Shown: positions 21,652-60,114, counted from the stretch's first letter. The stretch: DNA of 64,000 nucleotides from Actinostola sp. cb2023 (GCA_033675265.1 JAUJYZ010001178.1:124001-188000), one strand, 5' to 3'. Numbers and translations are program-made. Notes: generated from the sequence alone by a model not told the origin.

Positions 21652-24600
21652 TTAGATGCCAAAGTAAACAAAACATCGTGGGACAACAAACACGACATTA
21701 AATGCCACAAATGAGTATGTTACAAATCTGTGAACAAGTTCAATAATTTCTTTGTTGCCTTTCGAGTTGTGTGAACTCTTTGGTAGTAGTCTGGGTAGGA
21801 CTGTGTGAATTAGCGACTTCATAAAACTGCGAGATGGAACCACTATAAGGATGCCCAAAATGAACCTGCATATCATTGTCATGATCCTATCTGGTCCAGG
21901 AAATGAGATTAGAAACGGTGTACCAACGTAAGGATCTGGTACCCTAGTGGGTGCATATCTTGCCCATGATGCTAACATCGCACCAACACATGTTCCTACT
22001 ACCATGGTAGTATCTGCTCTTGTATCAGTTTGCATGGGTGGTGTAGGGTAGATAATACACATGGCCATTGGTATAGCGACCATAAATATTGGTGAACTGG
22101 GAGATGATAGAATCCATGCTTCTGTTGCAATGTCCAGCATTGGCACCACGATCACAAGTAAGACTATTGCCAGTATCAACCCAGCAATAACATCCTATAG
22201 ACCAATCAAATGGTTCAATAAATAAATAACTAGTATAGTAAGACTATTTCCAGTATCAACCCAGCAATAACATCCTATAGACCAATCAAATGGTTCAACA
22301 AATAAATAGCTTGTTTAACAAGCAGTTTTCCATTGTCTGTACTCTTATTGACAATGGATTTGACATCACAAAATGTTCAAAACTCAAGCGAGTAGTTCCA
22401 CTTGAGTTTTGAACATTTTGTGATGTCAAATCCATTGTCAATAAGAGTACAGATATAATGGAAAACTGCTTGCGATTTCTTTTTTACAATATAACAAAGT
22501 CAAAAAAAAACATCCAAAACCAAGGATAAAGTTTGAAAGCAAAACCATTTCAAGCGCGCGCTGGCTCCGTGCGCGAGCGATTCGTCATTATCTATGTGTC
22601 TGTACTCTTATTGACAATGGCTGAGAGCCAATCAGATTGCGAGATTATGCTCTGTTATTGTAAATAACTTTTGAATGTTAGCAGTTCTAATGTATTTTCA
22701 AGAAGAAGGCCCTAATCACGTGTGATTATTTGAAAACAACTTTTCCCCTCTGTTTTGGTGGATTTACCTTGGTGTAAAAACCTCACAACTGGCGTAACTG
22801 CTTTTTTCTCTTCACTGCGTGTATCAACTCACTTCATTCTAAGTTCTAAAGATCTCTAAACCCTTTGCAGTACTAGTACTGGATTGATAAATCCATATCT
22901 CTATGAATTATTGTTGTGGTTATTTTGAAAATTGGCGATGCAGTAGTCCAGCTTACAGTGTTTGTATGTACTGTAATTGTATGTACTGTAAGGTTCTTAC
23001 ACCAAGGTCATGCCATTTTGGCCTTCCATCTGCATGTTAATGATTCGAAAATGCTTAAAATTCCAAAGTGGACAGGTAAAGACAACTCGAAAATGTTTGT
23101 ACCACTTACAGTGCGACTACACCAACCAAGGCCACCCAAACAAATTTTGAACCAAATTTTCTAATCACATTTGTGACGCTGAATAACAGAATGATGTCGA
23201 ATTCTACAATTTAAGGTGTTTCTTGTTCACTCTTGATCATATACATACACATATAAAGTAACATATATGCTTTTAAAGCGAAAATTTGTGCAGATTCTAT
23301 TGTTTAAATACTCAATTGTGATTGGATAATTTGTATGAAAATTTGTTTGGGTGGCCTTGGTTGGTGTAGTCTCACTGTAATGTATTGTATTACATGTACA
23401 TTGTTACTGTAATGTCCAACTTTAGGCAGTAGAGCAGATGTGTAAAACTGCATAGTGTATGACTGTGAAAAACTGCAGTTACAATGAAGAGTACACAAAA
23501 TACTAAGAAAACATCATGGTCACTGCACTACCCCGGCACTGACAGTTTTTCACAGTCATATCAAATCTACTATATACTACTAATCCTTGTTGTCATACAC
23601 TATAATAATGCTGTTGTTGTGTCAAATTAAGTCGAACATTATCTAGTTTTTATTCAAAACTATACAAACCTGTAGACTATGCATGCCCATGTACATTCTA
23701 CTGCTGCACACTAACAGACACCAACAAACTATGAACGCAATACCGAGAGGAAGAGGATACTGGAAGTAAAACAAAACAATTCAGTTAGATTTAATCAGTG
23801 TCGATAGAAAGCCTTTGACTATGAAAATAGGCAGTACTGGTCTTGCTACATCCTTGGTTACACAGGGGTCCTAAGGGGAGGGGTTTCCAAAATATTAATC
23901 CAAATACAATAGGTTTCAAAAGCTGATGGTATTATAAAGGGATCCAGTATTATTTAGAATTATCATGAGTAAATTATATGTTTTCGTGATACAAATATCC
24001 CCTGATAACTTTTCTTCCGTGTTGATGTCAGAAAACATTTGAGATATGTCAATCATTAGGTGACTACATGTACATTTACTTTGCAGGGACTGTAAGTGGA
24101 AATGGCCTCCAGAGAGTGTGTTACCATGGTGAATTTCCTCCACCCCCCCCCCCCCCCCCCACAAACTTAGGGTGATATGCCCCCCCCCCCCCCTCCCCCT
24201 CATAAAAAACAAATTAGGGTAGTATGGTCTTAGTATTTCCTTAAAAACATCTATGAAATTACAAACTCAGTCCCCAACATGGCGTCATCTTGATCCCCAG
24301 GCTTCCCTTGACAGGAAATGATATGCTGTTACCAGGACTACAATTAATGTACAGGATCAATTATTATTTAACTGACAGTTAAATTTAGATCAAAATCAAA
24401 CTATTGTTTCATGGTATCTGGATGTACCCTGTCTTAGGCGTAAACTCTCTCTCAGATGAGTTAAGGCAGGGCATCTGACAGGTTGCTGGAAAAAAAGTAA
24501 AATTGTGCGGGATTTTGGACGTAAATTGTGTGGGAAAAAACATTGATTGCGCGGGAAATTGTGCGGGATTGCGCAATATTTTAAGGTTTCGGTACACATT

Positions 24601-26747
24601 TCTCCCAGAAAATTGACCCCAAAATGTCCAGATCGCATTAATTTGAAGGAACAGATATCAGAGAAGGTATTATTTTGATTGATTTCTTTCAAACTCGCAA
24701 AATCGAGCCAAAAACAAACCTCAAATTTACACTCGAGAGCGAAACGATCATTGAAGCGAATGGAACGCCTTGGCATTTTTTACAAACTAGAGCCCAGGCT
24801 TGCGCAAGCTATGAATGGAACGCCTTGTCGTTTTTTTTACATCTGCTCGAGCCGTTCGAACAAAACAAGGGATTTCTGGACGTGTTTTCGAAGGTAAATG
24901 GCGTAAAAATATCCATCAATTTTTCCAAAAACCATAGTGATCAAGAGGAATGTCTGTTTTAATGAAAATTTTCAACAACTTGTGCGGGATTTTGCAGATT
25001 TTGAGGAATTGTGCGGGATTGTGCGGGTTTGACCTAATTGTGCGGACCCGCAACCGTGCAACCTGTCAGATGCCCTGTTAAGGTCTACGACCAATATCAA
25101 ATTATTTAAAAATGAAGTTTGGAAAATGTAATCATTCGGATGATATAATAACCTGTGAAAAGTTACATTTTCGTGTTGCAGGTTGCAAAACTTTTTGCGC
25201 AAAGTACATTGTAGAAGCAATTTCTACTTCATGCAACAAAGTTTTGCAACCTGCTACACCGAAAATTTAATTTGTTGCGCGACAAGTTGCGCGATCTATG
25301 GTAATACGAGAAACATTGCTCTGCAACTTGCAACGCAACAATCTGAACAATGTTGCGCGACAAGTTGCATGATTTTGTTGCTCGTATTACTGCACCTTTA
25401 CTGACATAATCTATCAAGGTAGAACATTGCACAGGATAGGGTTAATACAGTAATCATCACCACCAAAATCCATGACTTGTCAAGTATAACTACTGCTTAT
25501 AAATAGCTTGAAAAAGTGTATACAAGCTGTATCTAAACAATCCGTAGAACCAAGTATTCAACACACTTAGTTTTTTTAGCTATTGTTTTGACTATACTTG
25601 TAGCGTGCATACATATAATTAGTGACTGCTTTGTTTAATAATTATTGTTCCCATACACAATCAATAGCAACAGGAACCCAAAACAGACTGTACAAGTTTG
25701 ATGTCTAATGGGCTGATTAGCCCATCAACATATAAACTGGTCTACAAAGCTAAGGTTTATATGCCGTTAAAAGGATTATTGACGGTCACCGATGCAGATA
25801 TAGAAGGATGCGTGCATGCATGCACGTACATGCACAGACAGTTCAAATAGAAAACTGATATCGTTATCATCATATCAATAATTTTATCATCACTAGGTCG
25901 TGTTACATTGGCGAAACACGGAAACTGCACATAACAACAATAATCACACAGCTTATCGAAGACACTTTCATCGCTTATACTTCTATAATGTTTATAAATT
26001 ACAGTAATTATTATTTAAGTCTTAAATGTACATTTCGTTACCTGTTATAATCGTCGAGTCAGTGTTGAAATTCGTTTCGTAATGTGAAAAACGTCTATGA
26101 TCTTCCCCTACTAGCCCTTACAAATACCATGGATAAATGGGAATAAAGAACCCATACAGTACCTGATATCGATCGTAGCTGTAAAACACGAGGGTGAAGG
26201 GTATCAAAGCACCAACCATAGCATGAGTGGACGGCATACCGTACTCCCATTGATAACGTTTCTCTACTGCAATCACAGGCGGACAAGGAGGCCTAGGCCA
26301 CTGAATAATATCCTTAGCACACTGGCCACAGTACAGAAGCAGTGCCCATAGAAATACTAGTCTACGAGCTATATATTCGTCAATGTTCCAAAACAGAAAA
26401 GGGAAGAAAGTTATGTAGAATACTTCGTTGCCCAGAGTCGAGCCCAACATGAAGACAGCGTGCCAGAAAGGATTGTACTCGTAGCGCTGGGCCTTTTTCG
26501 ATCGCATTTCTCTGTCTTTCAGTAACTGCTCTGAGTTCGGAGTTTTGCAGTGTCCATTTTTGACAAATCCATTCTTAGTATAACCATTGGCAAAACCGTT
26601 TTGAACGTGGCCGTTGGTACTAGTAGTAAGTTTGGCGCTACTCGAGTCATCGTCTTTGACATGTCTTTCTTCCCGCTCGATTTCCCGTAAACCACACCAG
26701 TTTTGAAAGCGAAGCACTAGATACGGGTCAGCCGAAGCACGTAGCAT
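21652..26747 (-). CDS. SGPP: Sphingosine-1-phosphate phosphatase (three exons, 405 aa)
   Basis: The exons are complement 26163-26747, 23670-23759 and 21652-22194; all junctions are GT-AG in phase 0. Start is the ATG at 26747; stop is at 21652. The protein is an ER-type integral membrane PAP2 lipid phosphatase that removes phosphate from sphingosine-1-phosphate. The three PAP2 signature motifs are intact: K145-x6-R152-P153 (KDIIQWPRP), P172-S-T-H175 and S215-R216-x5-H222-x3-D226 ([12 protein letters not shown]). The last motif is assembled only when exons 2 and 3 are joined, which supports the model. An N-terminal soluble stretch rich in Asn/Gly (residues 40-70) precedes several hydrophobic segments. 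Length fits SGPP1/SGPP2 (about 400-440 aa); paralogue cannot be decided, hence the general symbol. A partial duplicate of the exon 3 acceptor lies just upstream of exon 3. Confidence 0.92.
22141..22310 (-). repeat. 80-bp tandem duplication spanning the SGPP exon 3 acceptor
   Basis: The segment 22157-22219 recurs at 22237-22299 with a few changes. Each copy contains, on the - strand, ctatag then GATGTTATTGCTGGG, so intron 2 carries a decoy acceptor 80 bp before the real one. The decoy frame meets a TAG after 14 codons. Confidence 0.85.
22325..22462. mobile_element. Palindromic MITE
   Basis: The two arms are inverted copies around 'gcgagtagttcc'; the outer segment ctgtactcttattgacaatg also appears again at about 22600-22619. 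It lies inside SGPP intron 2. Confidence 0.75.
23109..23377. mobile_element. Tc1/mariner-pogo-type MITE (CAGTGxGACTACACC ends)
   Basis: TA-CAGTGCGACTACACC at the left, GGTGTAGTCTCACTG-TA at the right; about 40 bp of inverted ends (accaaggccacccaaacaaa). 269 bp, no ORF. In SGPP intron 2. Confidence 0.85.
24141..24193. repeat. Paired poly-C tracts
   Basis: Two C runs of about 18 and 13 bases separated by acaaacttagggtgatatg, in SGPP intron 1. Confidence 0.8.
24467..25077. mobile_element. MITE with CAGGGCATCTGACAGGTTGC ends and TTAAGG duplication
   Basis: Ends are CAGGGCATCTGACAGGTTGC and GCAACCTGTCAGATGCCCTG; TTAAGG flanks both sides (24461-24466, 25078-25083). Subterminal 'gtgcgggatt' motifs are repeated near both ends in direct orientation. 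A superfamily is not assigned: CAGGG ends occur in hAT elements but their duplications are 8 bp. Confidence 0.85.
25172..25262. repeat. Short palindrome
   Basis: gttgcaggttgcaaaacttt pairs with aaagttttgcaacctgctac around aatttctac. It is followed by shorter 'gcgcgacaagttgc' repeats at 25277 and 25355. In SGPP intron 1. Confidence 0.65.
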
Positions 26748-27131
26748 TGTGTAGGATGACGTTCAAGTGCTCGATCGTCCAGCAGCGTCAAATAAAGGTG
26801 ATCGAAGTAGGAGAAAGACCGTCCGCCATGATACCCGGGACACAGAGGAGTGTCACCGTGACTAGACTGCGCCCGACACGCATACCATATATGGTAGTCA
26901 CAAGGTGGGCAAATACTTCAATCAAAAGGTGGCGTGATACTTTTTTGAGAGGGACTGGGTAGGGTATTTTTGCCCTGTATCATTGTCATGACAACGATGT
27001 GTAACGCAATACGTATATTTTACAGACAATAAAAGAATGAACAGCAATTTATTAAAATATGCCATACATTATTAAAGACCAAAACGCTTTGCACCAATGT
27101 TATGATTTTGTGTGAATACACTTGACGAATA

Positions 27132-27134
<3 letters not shown>

Positions 27135-27162
<28 letters not shown>

Positions 27163-27202
27163 TCACACTCCATATCGTTCACCACCCCCCCCCCCCCCCC
27201 CC
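27135..27202. repeat. Poly-G (28) then poly-C (18) tracts
   Basis: G tract at 27135-27162 and C tract at 27185-27202, 22 bases apart; they can pair as a hairpin. Probably homopolymer ends of decayed poly-G type elements. Confidence 0.9.
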
Positions 27203-27654
27203 TCAAACATAAAAATTGAGACTCCGGGTCGATGAAAACACTGAAAAAGCGAGACTGCGAGTCCCTTGTATTTGTGGTTAAAGAACTGTAAGACTCTTAA
27301 TTTTCGAGGGACCATTTGCCACCCCTAAGTTTCATGTCAGCACTTTTCAACTGTTCTATAAACATGTATATATTTAGCATTCAAATATTTTCCACAGTTC
27401 TTTTAATAAATAAAATATCATTCTAACTTTGCTTCACTTGGACAACCAATGCTCAAGTCAAAACTACAATAACAATGCAGTGCTCCTGGATAATAAGGTC
27501 AGCTACACACTGTTGTTAAAAGCTTCATACATAGAAAGTGTTGAAATGTTTTTTAGCTTTTGTGATAAAAATGATTTGTAATTGTTTTGACCCTCTATAA
27601 CTTCAATTTTACTTACAGTTAAATTATGGTAACTTTACTGTGAAGTATCTATGG

Positions 27655-27809
27655 CATTCTCGTACCCAGACCCTTCTCAGCTCTCTAACGAAAAATCAAA
27701 GGCTCTGGTAATACAAACCGGAAGACCCAGATTCTAGGTCGTTAGATATGCACATGCTCAATATTTTCTAACTTGTTAGAAAGCTGAGAAGGGTCTGGGT
27801 ATGAGAATG
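27655..27809. mobile_element. MITE with CATTCTCGTACCCAGACCC ends
   Basis: The outer 28 bp at each side are inverted copies with one or two differences (ending ctcagct / agctgag). 155 bp. Confidence 0.85.
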
Positions 27810-27835
27810 TGTCTATGGTAGAAATCCTATTCCTG

Positions 27836-27930
27836 CTTTCTTTGTTTTGATCTTTCTTTAATTTCTTCCTTCTTTTTTCCTTCTTTCTTTCTTTATTCCT
27901 TGTTTCTTCTCTTGCTTTCTTTCATACTGT
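27836..27930 (+). repeat. Pyrimidine-rich CTTT/CTTCC tract
   Basis: Degenerate (CTTT)n and TTCCTTC runs on the + strand, between two MITEs. Confidence 0.8.
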
Positions 27931-27965
27931 AGTTGTTTTCTTGTAATTGCAGCCAGGATGCATTA

Positions 27966-28270
27966 TATGACATTAAAATTGGTTGTCTCTGGCTTATCTA
28001 TTTGTTATTAAAACTACAAACGTTTCGATCCTTCCTCGGATCTTCTTCAGTGTAACGATCTTGTTGTAATGCTTATGCTATTTTAAAACCTACTAGCGCG
28101 CACTAGTGCTACATGTAGATCGATCTAGCACCAGCGCACGCTAGTAGGTTTTAAAATAGCATACGCATTACAACAAGATCGTTACACTGAAGAAGATCCG
28201 AGGAAGGATTGAAACGTTTGTAGTTTTAACAACAAATAGATAAGCCAGAGACAACCAATTTTAATGTCAT
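27966..28270. mobile_element. ~305-bp palindromic element
   Basis: Arms of about 145 bp from tgacattaaaattggttgtc inwards to ctactagcg are inverted copies with few differences, with a spacer around ctacatgtagatcgatctag. It contains a palindromic 'acatgt'. It lies 73 bp beyond the stop codon of the DMAC1-like gene. Confidence 0.85.
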
Positions 28271-28342
28271 GTAGTTTTTTTCGTTCATTTGTTTCAAATA
28301 GTATGTGATACCAATATGTTTTGCCATAAATTACATGATAAA

Positions 28343-29703
28343 CTAACTAACAAATAGTCGCATGGTCCCAGCTCCAAGTAAACCTGAAAATATTAAATTG
28401 GGCAACAGGCATTGATAAATGTATAGACTGCAAAACAGCCGCTACTTCTTCGTGAAACTCCTTGAGAAGAGTTGAAGTTTGATCGAGTCATTGACCGGGC
28501 CACAAGAATTATCATCTCCCCCTCTCGCCTCACTCCCCTCTTGTATTCTCATCTCGCCTCATTATTATTTATTATGATATTATGTATGATATTATTTATA
28601 TATATATTTTTATATTTTTAGCTAGGATACATTTTAAATTTTAATATTTTACGCCAGATAGATTTTAAATAAGGGGGGAGGGGTTGGGGAAATTAGGTGG
28701 GGCTTTGGGTTTGGGTGTAGATTTTTTAGGTAGATAGGTGTCCTCAATTAGTTTACACTTGTGTAAGCTAGGTAATTTGACACGTTAATAAAGGTTATTA
28801 TTATTATTATTATTATTGTGGCCCAGACAATGACTTGGTCAAACTTCAACTCTTCTCAACAGAGTTTCGCAAAGAAGTATCGTCTCCCCCTCTCGCCTCA
28901 CTCCCCTCTTGTATTCTCATCTTGCCTCATTCTCTCATGGCCCGGTCGATGACTTGATCAAACTTCAACTCTTCTCAACAGAGTTTCGCAAAGAGGTAGA
29001 GGCTGTTTTGCAGTCTCTGTCTAATAAATGTATTATTTATCTCACTGTAAAATTTTCCCTGATTACCCATGATGCAATGGTCAGTACGAACAGATATAGC
29101 AAGTGCTAATAATATTCCTGTATGTAGGTAGGTAGGTAGGTCAACTTTATTTAATCACGCTGGCCCCTTCAACTTGAAGCTGGTTTCCAAGAGGGGTGTG
29201 AATCAAGGGTGGTAGTAGTAATGGTGGTGGTGGTGGGTAGAGGTGGTAGTAGTAATGGTGGTGTTGATGGGTAGAGGTGGTTTTAGTGGTTAGGGTAGGT
29301 AGGTAGGTCAACTTTATTTAATCACGCTAGCTTCCAAGAGGGGCGTGAATACAATAATAATTTACAAAATTTACAAAATTGTCTAACACTTATACTACCT
29401 TAATACATACCTATTCCGAAGACTCCCATACCAAATCGTCCTACTTTGTTTGATTGTGGGACTTTTCTGACGTTCGTCAGGACTAGAATACCTGCTCCAT
29501 ACAGTGTTAACATCCCTATAATCTTACAGCTAACACAGTCTGGGTCCTGGGTGATTTGGATCTTCTCCCATACTCCTTTATCTTTCTAATGCAAATGAAC
29601 ACAAGAAATACCAGCTTACATGTAAGTACGATGTGCAAGTCTACAAATTAATTTATCATTACTGTTAGTGACTTACTTCGCCGTTACTGTCTTTGCTTGT
29701 CAT
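28343..29703 (-). CDS. DMAC1-like (DUF4536) small two-membrane-segment protein, 80 aa
   Basis: Three exons were assembled: complement 29677-29703, 29411-29585 and 28343-28383. All have GT-AG borders (donors gtaagt and gtatgt, acceptors ttgcattag and attttcag) and phases match, giving 80 residues from MTSKDSNGE to LLGAGTMRLFVS. The protein has a CxxC (C26-V-S-C29), then a hydrophobic segment (about 31-48, with G39-A-G), a basic linker (RKVPQSNKVGR) and a second hydrophobic segment (about 60-79). This layout, CxxC followed by two short membrane helices, is that of DMAC1/TMEM261 (DUF4536), a mitochondrial inner-membrane assembly factor for complex I. Identity is by pattern, not alignment. It is divergent from CCT4, starts 241 bp away, and likely shares its promoter. 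Intron 2 contains a palindromic element. Confidence 0.62.
28428..29017. mobile_element. Palindromic element interrupted by a retrotransposon 3' end
   Basis: The outer sequence (ctgcaaaacagcc..cttgagaagagttgaagttt) is inverted at 28935-29017. The middle holds a second copy of part of the arm (28820-28925) and a tail ending 'cgttaataaaggttattatt' with (ATT)n at 28795-28817, as at the 3' end of non-LTR elements. In intron 2 of the DMAC1-like gene. Confidence 0.6.
29118..29345 (-). mobile_element. Two non-LTR retrotransposon 3' ends with (TACC)n tails, - orientation
   Basis: 'taggtaggtcaactttattt' followed by aatcacgct appears at about 29130 and 29298. On the - strand this reads AATAAAGTTGACC followed by (TACC)n, a typical LINE/SINE 3' tail. 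A GGTGGT-rich stretch separates the copies. Confidence 0.5.
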
Positions 29704-29944
29704 ATCTTTCAAAATACCTCGCAATAGTACATTACTTGCTAGGCGTTCCTCGCGCTACTAGCTATAACCGCTGGTTGCCACTACCGTGGGCGCTAATGGT
29801 TGTCATTCTTGCTAAAATTGTGCGGAAAGTTGCCGGCGAAAACACTCAGCAATCCGAAAACATCCTTGCCCAAGAAGTCTGTTTTCTTCAATCATCGTAA
29901 AGTAAAGGACAACTGCATCCACGTTTCTCGATTAAAGCAAGAAA
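29704..29944. promoter_or_regulatory. Shared upstream region between the DMAC1-like gene and CCT4
   Basis: 241 bp between the two start codons, free of recognisable repeats and without a TATA box near either start, unlike nearly all other intergenic DNA here. Both 5' UTRs must lie in it. Bidirectional promoter function is inferred from spacing only. Confidence 0.55.
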
Positions 29945-56293
<26,349 letters not shown>

Positions 56294-56372
56294 TTCATTA
56301 TGTGCCCTGCAACGCCATGACAAGAATAGCTACATGGTCTACGCGTCATTTGTTTGTGTGCTTTCAAAGTGA

Positions 56373-56378
56373 AATAAA
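56373..56378 (+). terminator. Likely CCT4 polyadenylation signal AATAAA
   Basis: AATAAA 80 bp downstream of the CCT4 stop codon; the only good candidate before the next repeat element. Confidence 0.65.
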
Positions 56379-56512
56379 ATCTGTAACGCTGAACGAGCCA
56401 CTGTCTCTTGTCTGTTAGACCCCTCACCCCACCCCCCTAAGCAAAGTTATACATACTTGGATGAAAACGCGCTCTTGTTTTTGGACTCCAATTTTACAGT
56501 CACGTCGTAGCC

Positions 56513-56901
56513 TATACGCCGAATTCATAATGGCGTATTTTAAGTTTGGCTATACGATACGTTTCTGGTACAAATGATCACTGTCATCTAAAATAGTACC
56601 TAGAAATAAACATTCTTGGAAAGCTTCTTTGCTGTAGACAAAAAATATATCATCGGAGTTATGACAGATCATAAATAGAGAGTTTTGTATGTATTTTTCA
56701 AGCGAGTCCTCACCAGCCTCGTTTTGGTGCAATTTCACAATTTCAAATGTTCATATCTTCTGAAGGATTTATTATTTGGTTTCAAAACACACACATAGTA
56801 TTTAGATAATCACATTCTATCATCAAATATTTACTTTTCCCATAATGATATTTTTGGGCTTTTATGCAAATTAGAAGCAGCCATTATGAATTCGGTCTAT
56901 G
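56513..56901. mobile_element. MITE related to the 158-521 family
   Basis: atacgccgaattcataatgg at the left, ccattatgaattcggtctat at the right; the interior has agagagttttgtatgtattt as in the 158-521 element. Confidence 0.7.
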
Positions 56902-57239
56902 AACTGAGGTATTTCAAATCAAGCAAATCTCCACTGGCGTATAGTTTTGGAAAGTGCATGAACACAAAATCAACATTGGCGCAAGGAATCATGGGATCGA
57001 CCGCAGAGTATGTAGCTCTCGGTCAGTCTTATTACGTACAGTCTATAAAACGTAAAGCAACTTTATTTAACGTCGTAGCTCGTGACAGTAAACAAACTGA
57101 TAAGCTACAGGCCGGCGGTGTGCACTTTAATGGGTCTTTCTTGGTGTTGCAAGCTTTATTGTATTCTGGGTTAGGGTTATTGTATTGCAGGGTATTGTTC
57201 AGCTCCAAATTCATTATTCTTGGCTACTGCTTTATTATC

Positions 57240-57848
57240 TTCATGCGTCAGGTGCCTTGCAACACCAAGCGCTTCTTTTACGGGTATTTACAGCTGAAGC
57301 TACACTATAAAGTGCTTTTCCTAGTCTAGTGCTCAAAGCACTATCTAGATTATAATTACAATGATAAAAATACTAATACTATAATTCCTAAAAAAAATTA
57401 ATCTAACATACATGTATAACTAACCTAGTAATATTTCTAATATAAAACAGCATAAGATAAAATAAAATATTCATATAACCTAGTGTGCTCAGATAACTAA
57501 TTAAAATAAAATAATTTAAATACATAAGTTTCAAGGTCCTTCTTAAAGACCTCAACAGAAGCACTATTTCTTATATGAAGTGGAAGTGAATTCCATATGA
57601 CTGGTGCACATATCGAGAAAGCTCTGTAACCATAAGTCTTAAGATTATAAGTACTACTTTCTAATAAATTCTTAGTGGAAGAACGAAGCGAACGTGCTGG
57701 AACATATGATGAGATAAGTTCTTTTAAATAAATAGGAGCTAAGTTACTCAAGGCTTTATATACGAAAAGAGCAATCTTAAAAATAATACGTTGTCTTACA
57801 GGCAACCAATGAAGATCTATTAAAGATTGAGTGATATGATCGAATTTT
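57240..57848 (-). mobile_element. LINE (L2/CR1-like) 3' fragment with reverse-transcriptase C-terminus
   Basis: On the - strand an open frame from about 57848 to 57497 reads LIDLHWLPVRQRIIFKI, then VYKALSNLAPIYL, SYVPARSLRSS and APVIWNSLPLHIRNS, the conserved end of ORF2 in CR1/L2/RTE-X type retrotransposons. The 3' UTR follows to about 57300, where 'aaaagcactttatagtgt' resembles the L2-type tail. It is 5'-truncated, as usual for LINE copies. Confidence 0.85.
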
Positions 57849-57856
57849 TATAAGTA

Positions 57857-58006
57857 ATACCATGACGAGGGAAATTAATGATTTAATTTCCCGCAAGCCG
57901 AGGGAGAGTTTGTGGAAGTCCCGACGCCGTAGGCGGAGGGACTTTTACAATCTCTCCCGAGGCTTGAGGGAAATTTAATCACTAATTTCCCGAATTGTCA
58001 TGGTAT
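57857..58006. mobile_element. Palindromic MITE (ATACCATGAC ends)
   Basis: ATACCATGACgagggaaatt pairs with the right end, and an inner hairpin (57917-57943, agtcccgacgcc..aggcggagggact) sits at its centre. 150 bp. Confidence 0.85.
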
Positions 58007-60114
58007 CAGTTTGTAATACCATGATCACCGAGGAAATAAAGTAAAATATATAGTTCACTTTGCATAACTTAATTAGAGCAGTACGAACTACTATATTTTT
58101 CTCAAAGAGCGTTGATTACACCACACTCTGGAGAATTTAGAAATTGTGATGCTTTGTTTCATTTGTACAATGATCAAGTATTTTTATTAGTCAGTCTAGG
58201 AATATTTAATCGTCATTTGGTCAAAAATCATGGCGGAGAGTTGTTTTGCCTTTGTAAAAGACGATGAAGTTGACTAATCAATGAAAAGTGCCCGAAAATA
58301 CGGAAAAAAAACTTCATGGTGTCTTAATGTTTAGTAAGCAATGGGAAAAGGCTCGATGTCTTGTGTCCGAGTTTTCGAAGTTTGAATTGTGTCATGCAAC
58401 TCTTACCAAACGCTAGTCACGTCTTTGAAAAGTCGTGGAAAACAACAAATTTGTGCCAAATTAAATATCTGTAGTTTTATACTTGTTTAGAAGTTCTATT
58501 TATAGTGAAATTAAGTGATGTATATCAACTCTAAGCTTGCATTTATTTTTTGAAATCACTTGGCCGCCATGTTGGAGGACATCAGCTTATCCTCCAAAAT
58601 TTGGCCCACAGTTGTTATTTTGATAGTTCTACAAGCTCATAAGCATTTTATTTTATTTGGCAAAGGAAATAATATTTCGAAATTTAAGAACAGCCAAATA
58701 CCATGCATGCAAACGAAGAATTCGTGCATGATCAAATTCATGAATACTGATTAATAATATCATTATCAATTAATACAATAAAATAAATTATATTATTATC
58801 ATTTATGGAACACGATCTTTCCTTTCTTTCACGATTTGCGATGGCAAGTTTGTAAAGGAAACCAAAAGTTTAAGCCGAGTGAGCAAAGTAAAAATGAAAG
58901 AAACACTGTTCAGTGTTGATGGTGTAAATTGTAGAGTAACATAACAACACACCAGTCATGATAATGTGCTTGTCTAGCTTTTGGAAAACAAGGTTAAAGA
59001 AATCAGTTGAAAATAGAATAGTAATTTCTTTAGAAATTGCATTGAAATATCCTTTATTTGAACGTCATGATTGTTTAGTGGTCAAACAAGTAGAGTTCTC
59101 TTCCTTGCCGTGGCAGGATGGTGGTAACGTTATAGTACTAGGACAATAGCGATAGTTAGATCAACCGTCATGCAGTCCTTTGAGCTCTTGTCATGCTCAA
59201 CTCAGTAATAAATATTCTCCTGAACCCTCTACGCAGCGAAGTCCCCTCGTTACCTCTCGTGCTTTGGACAAATTGGCGCGTTCACCGATCTCGAGTCCGT
59301 AACACTACGTTACATAGAAAATGTTCCTAAGTAATGCTTAATATAATTGAAAAAAGTCATTTAAGCATTACCGAAAGAAGTTCTAAAATGTATACCTTTT
59401 CAAGTACGTCAATGGAGAGTGTCAATATATCATGCATTCAGCCGTATTTGCTGTACGCGATTTAGTTTCAAGACAAACAAAGGGAAATGTGTTTTCATTC
59501 TATTAAAAAAGCGAGGGTTTCAAAGCAAGCTGAATTATATCAGTACAATGGGTAGCTTTGTATCAAATTGATGTAACTGTTCTGTATTGATGGTGAATCA
59601 CTGACTGAGATATATAGACAATATTTCTGTAGTTAAAAAACAATTCCACACACTTTTCTGTAGTTCCTTTTATCAACCTTTATTGTTCCATCATTTTATT
59701 ACTTTCCGTCTCGTTCTACACGCTATGGTTATGTTAACGTATTTAACCGTTAATTTTGCTTAACTTTAATAAATGTTATCATTTCACACTAGCTTAGTCG
59801 TTGCGTGTCGACGGTCTTTGGATGGATTCTTTCTTAATTCACTCACGAAACCTGATCTCGGGACCTGAATCTGAAATAGACGAGAATAAACAATTTCAGC
59901 AACAATATAATACAATGGTTTGTGATTGCACTTTAAATAGTGACCCGTGCATGATAATGAGAGTTATTTCTTATTTCACATTTCTTATTTTCAAAGGTTT
60001 AATTGATGTCTATTTTCCGTTCTAGTAACTTCTCCTCTAAGTAAGCGGCAGACCTTCTAGTAATTAGTCAATCCTAGAGTCACAATAAGCGAGGCTGATC
60101 TGAGGACCTCGGGT
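58007..60114. other. Intergenic DNA without a recognised gene
   Basis: A/T-rich sequence with short open frames lacking protein-like features. No long repeat was recognised. Confidence 0.35.

Noticed and set aside
56886..57329. 147-codon + strand frame after CCT4
   Set aside because: It begins in the right end of a MITE and ends in the 3' UTR of a LINE fragment on the other strand.
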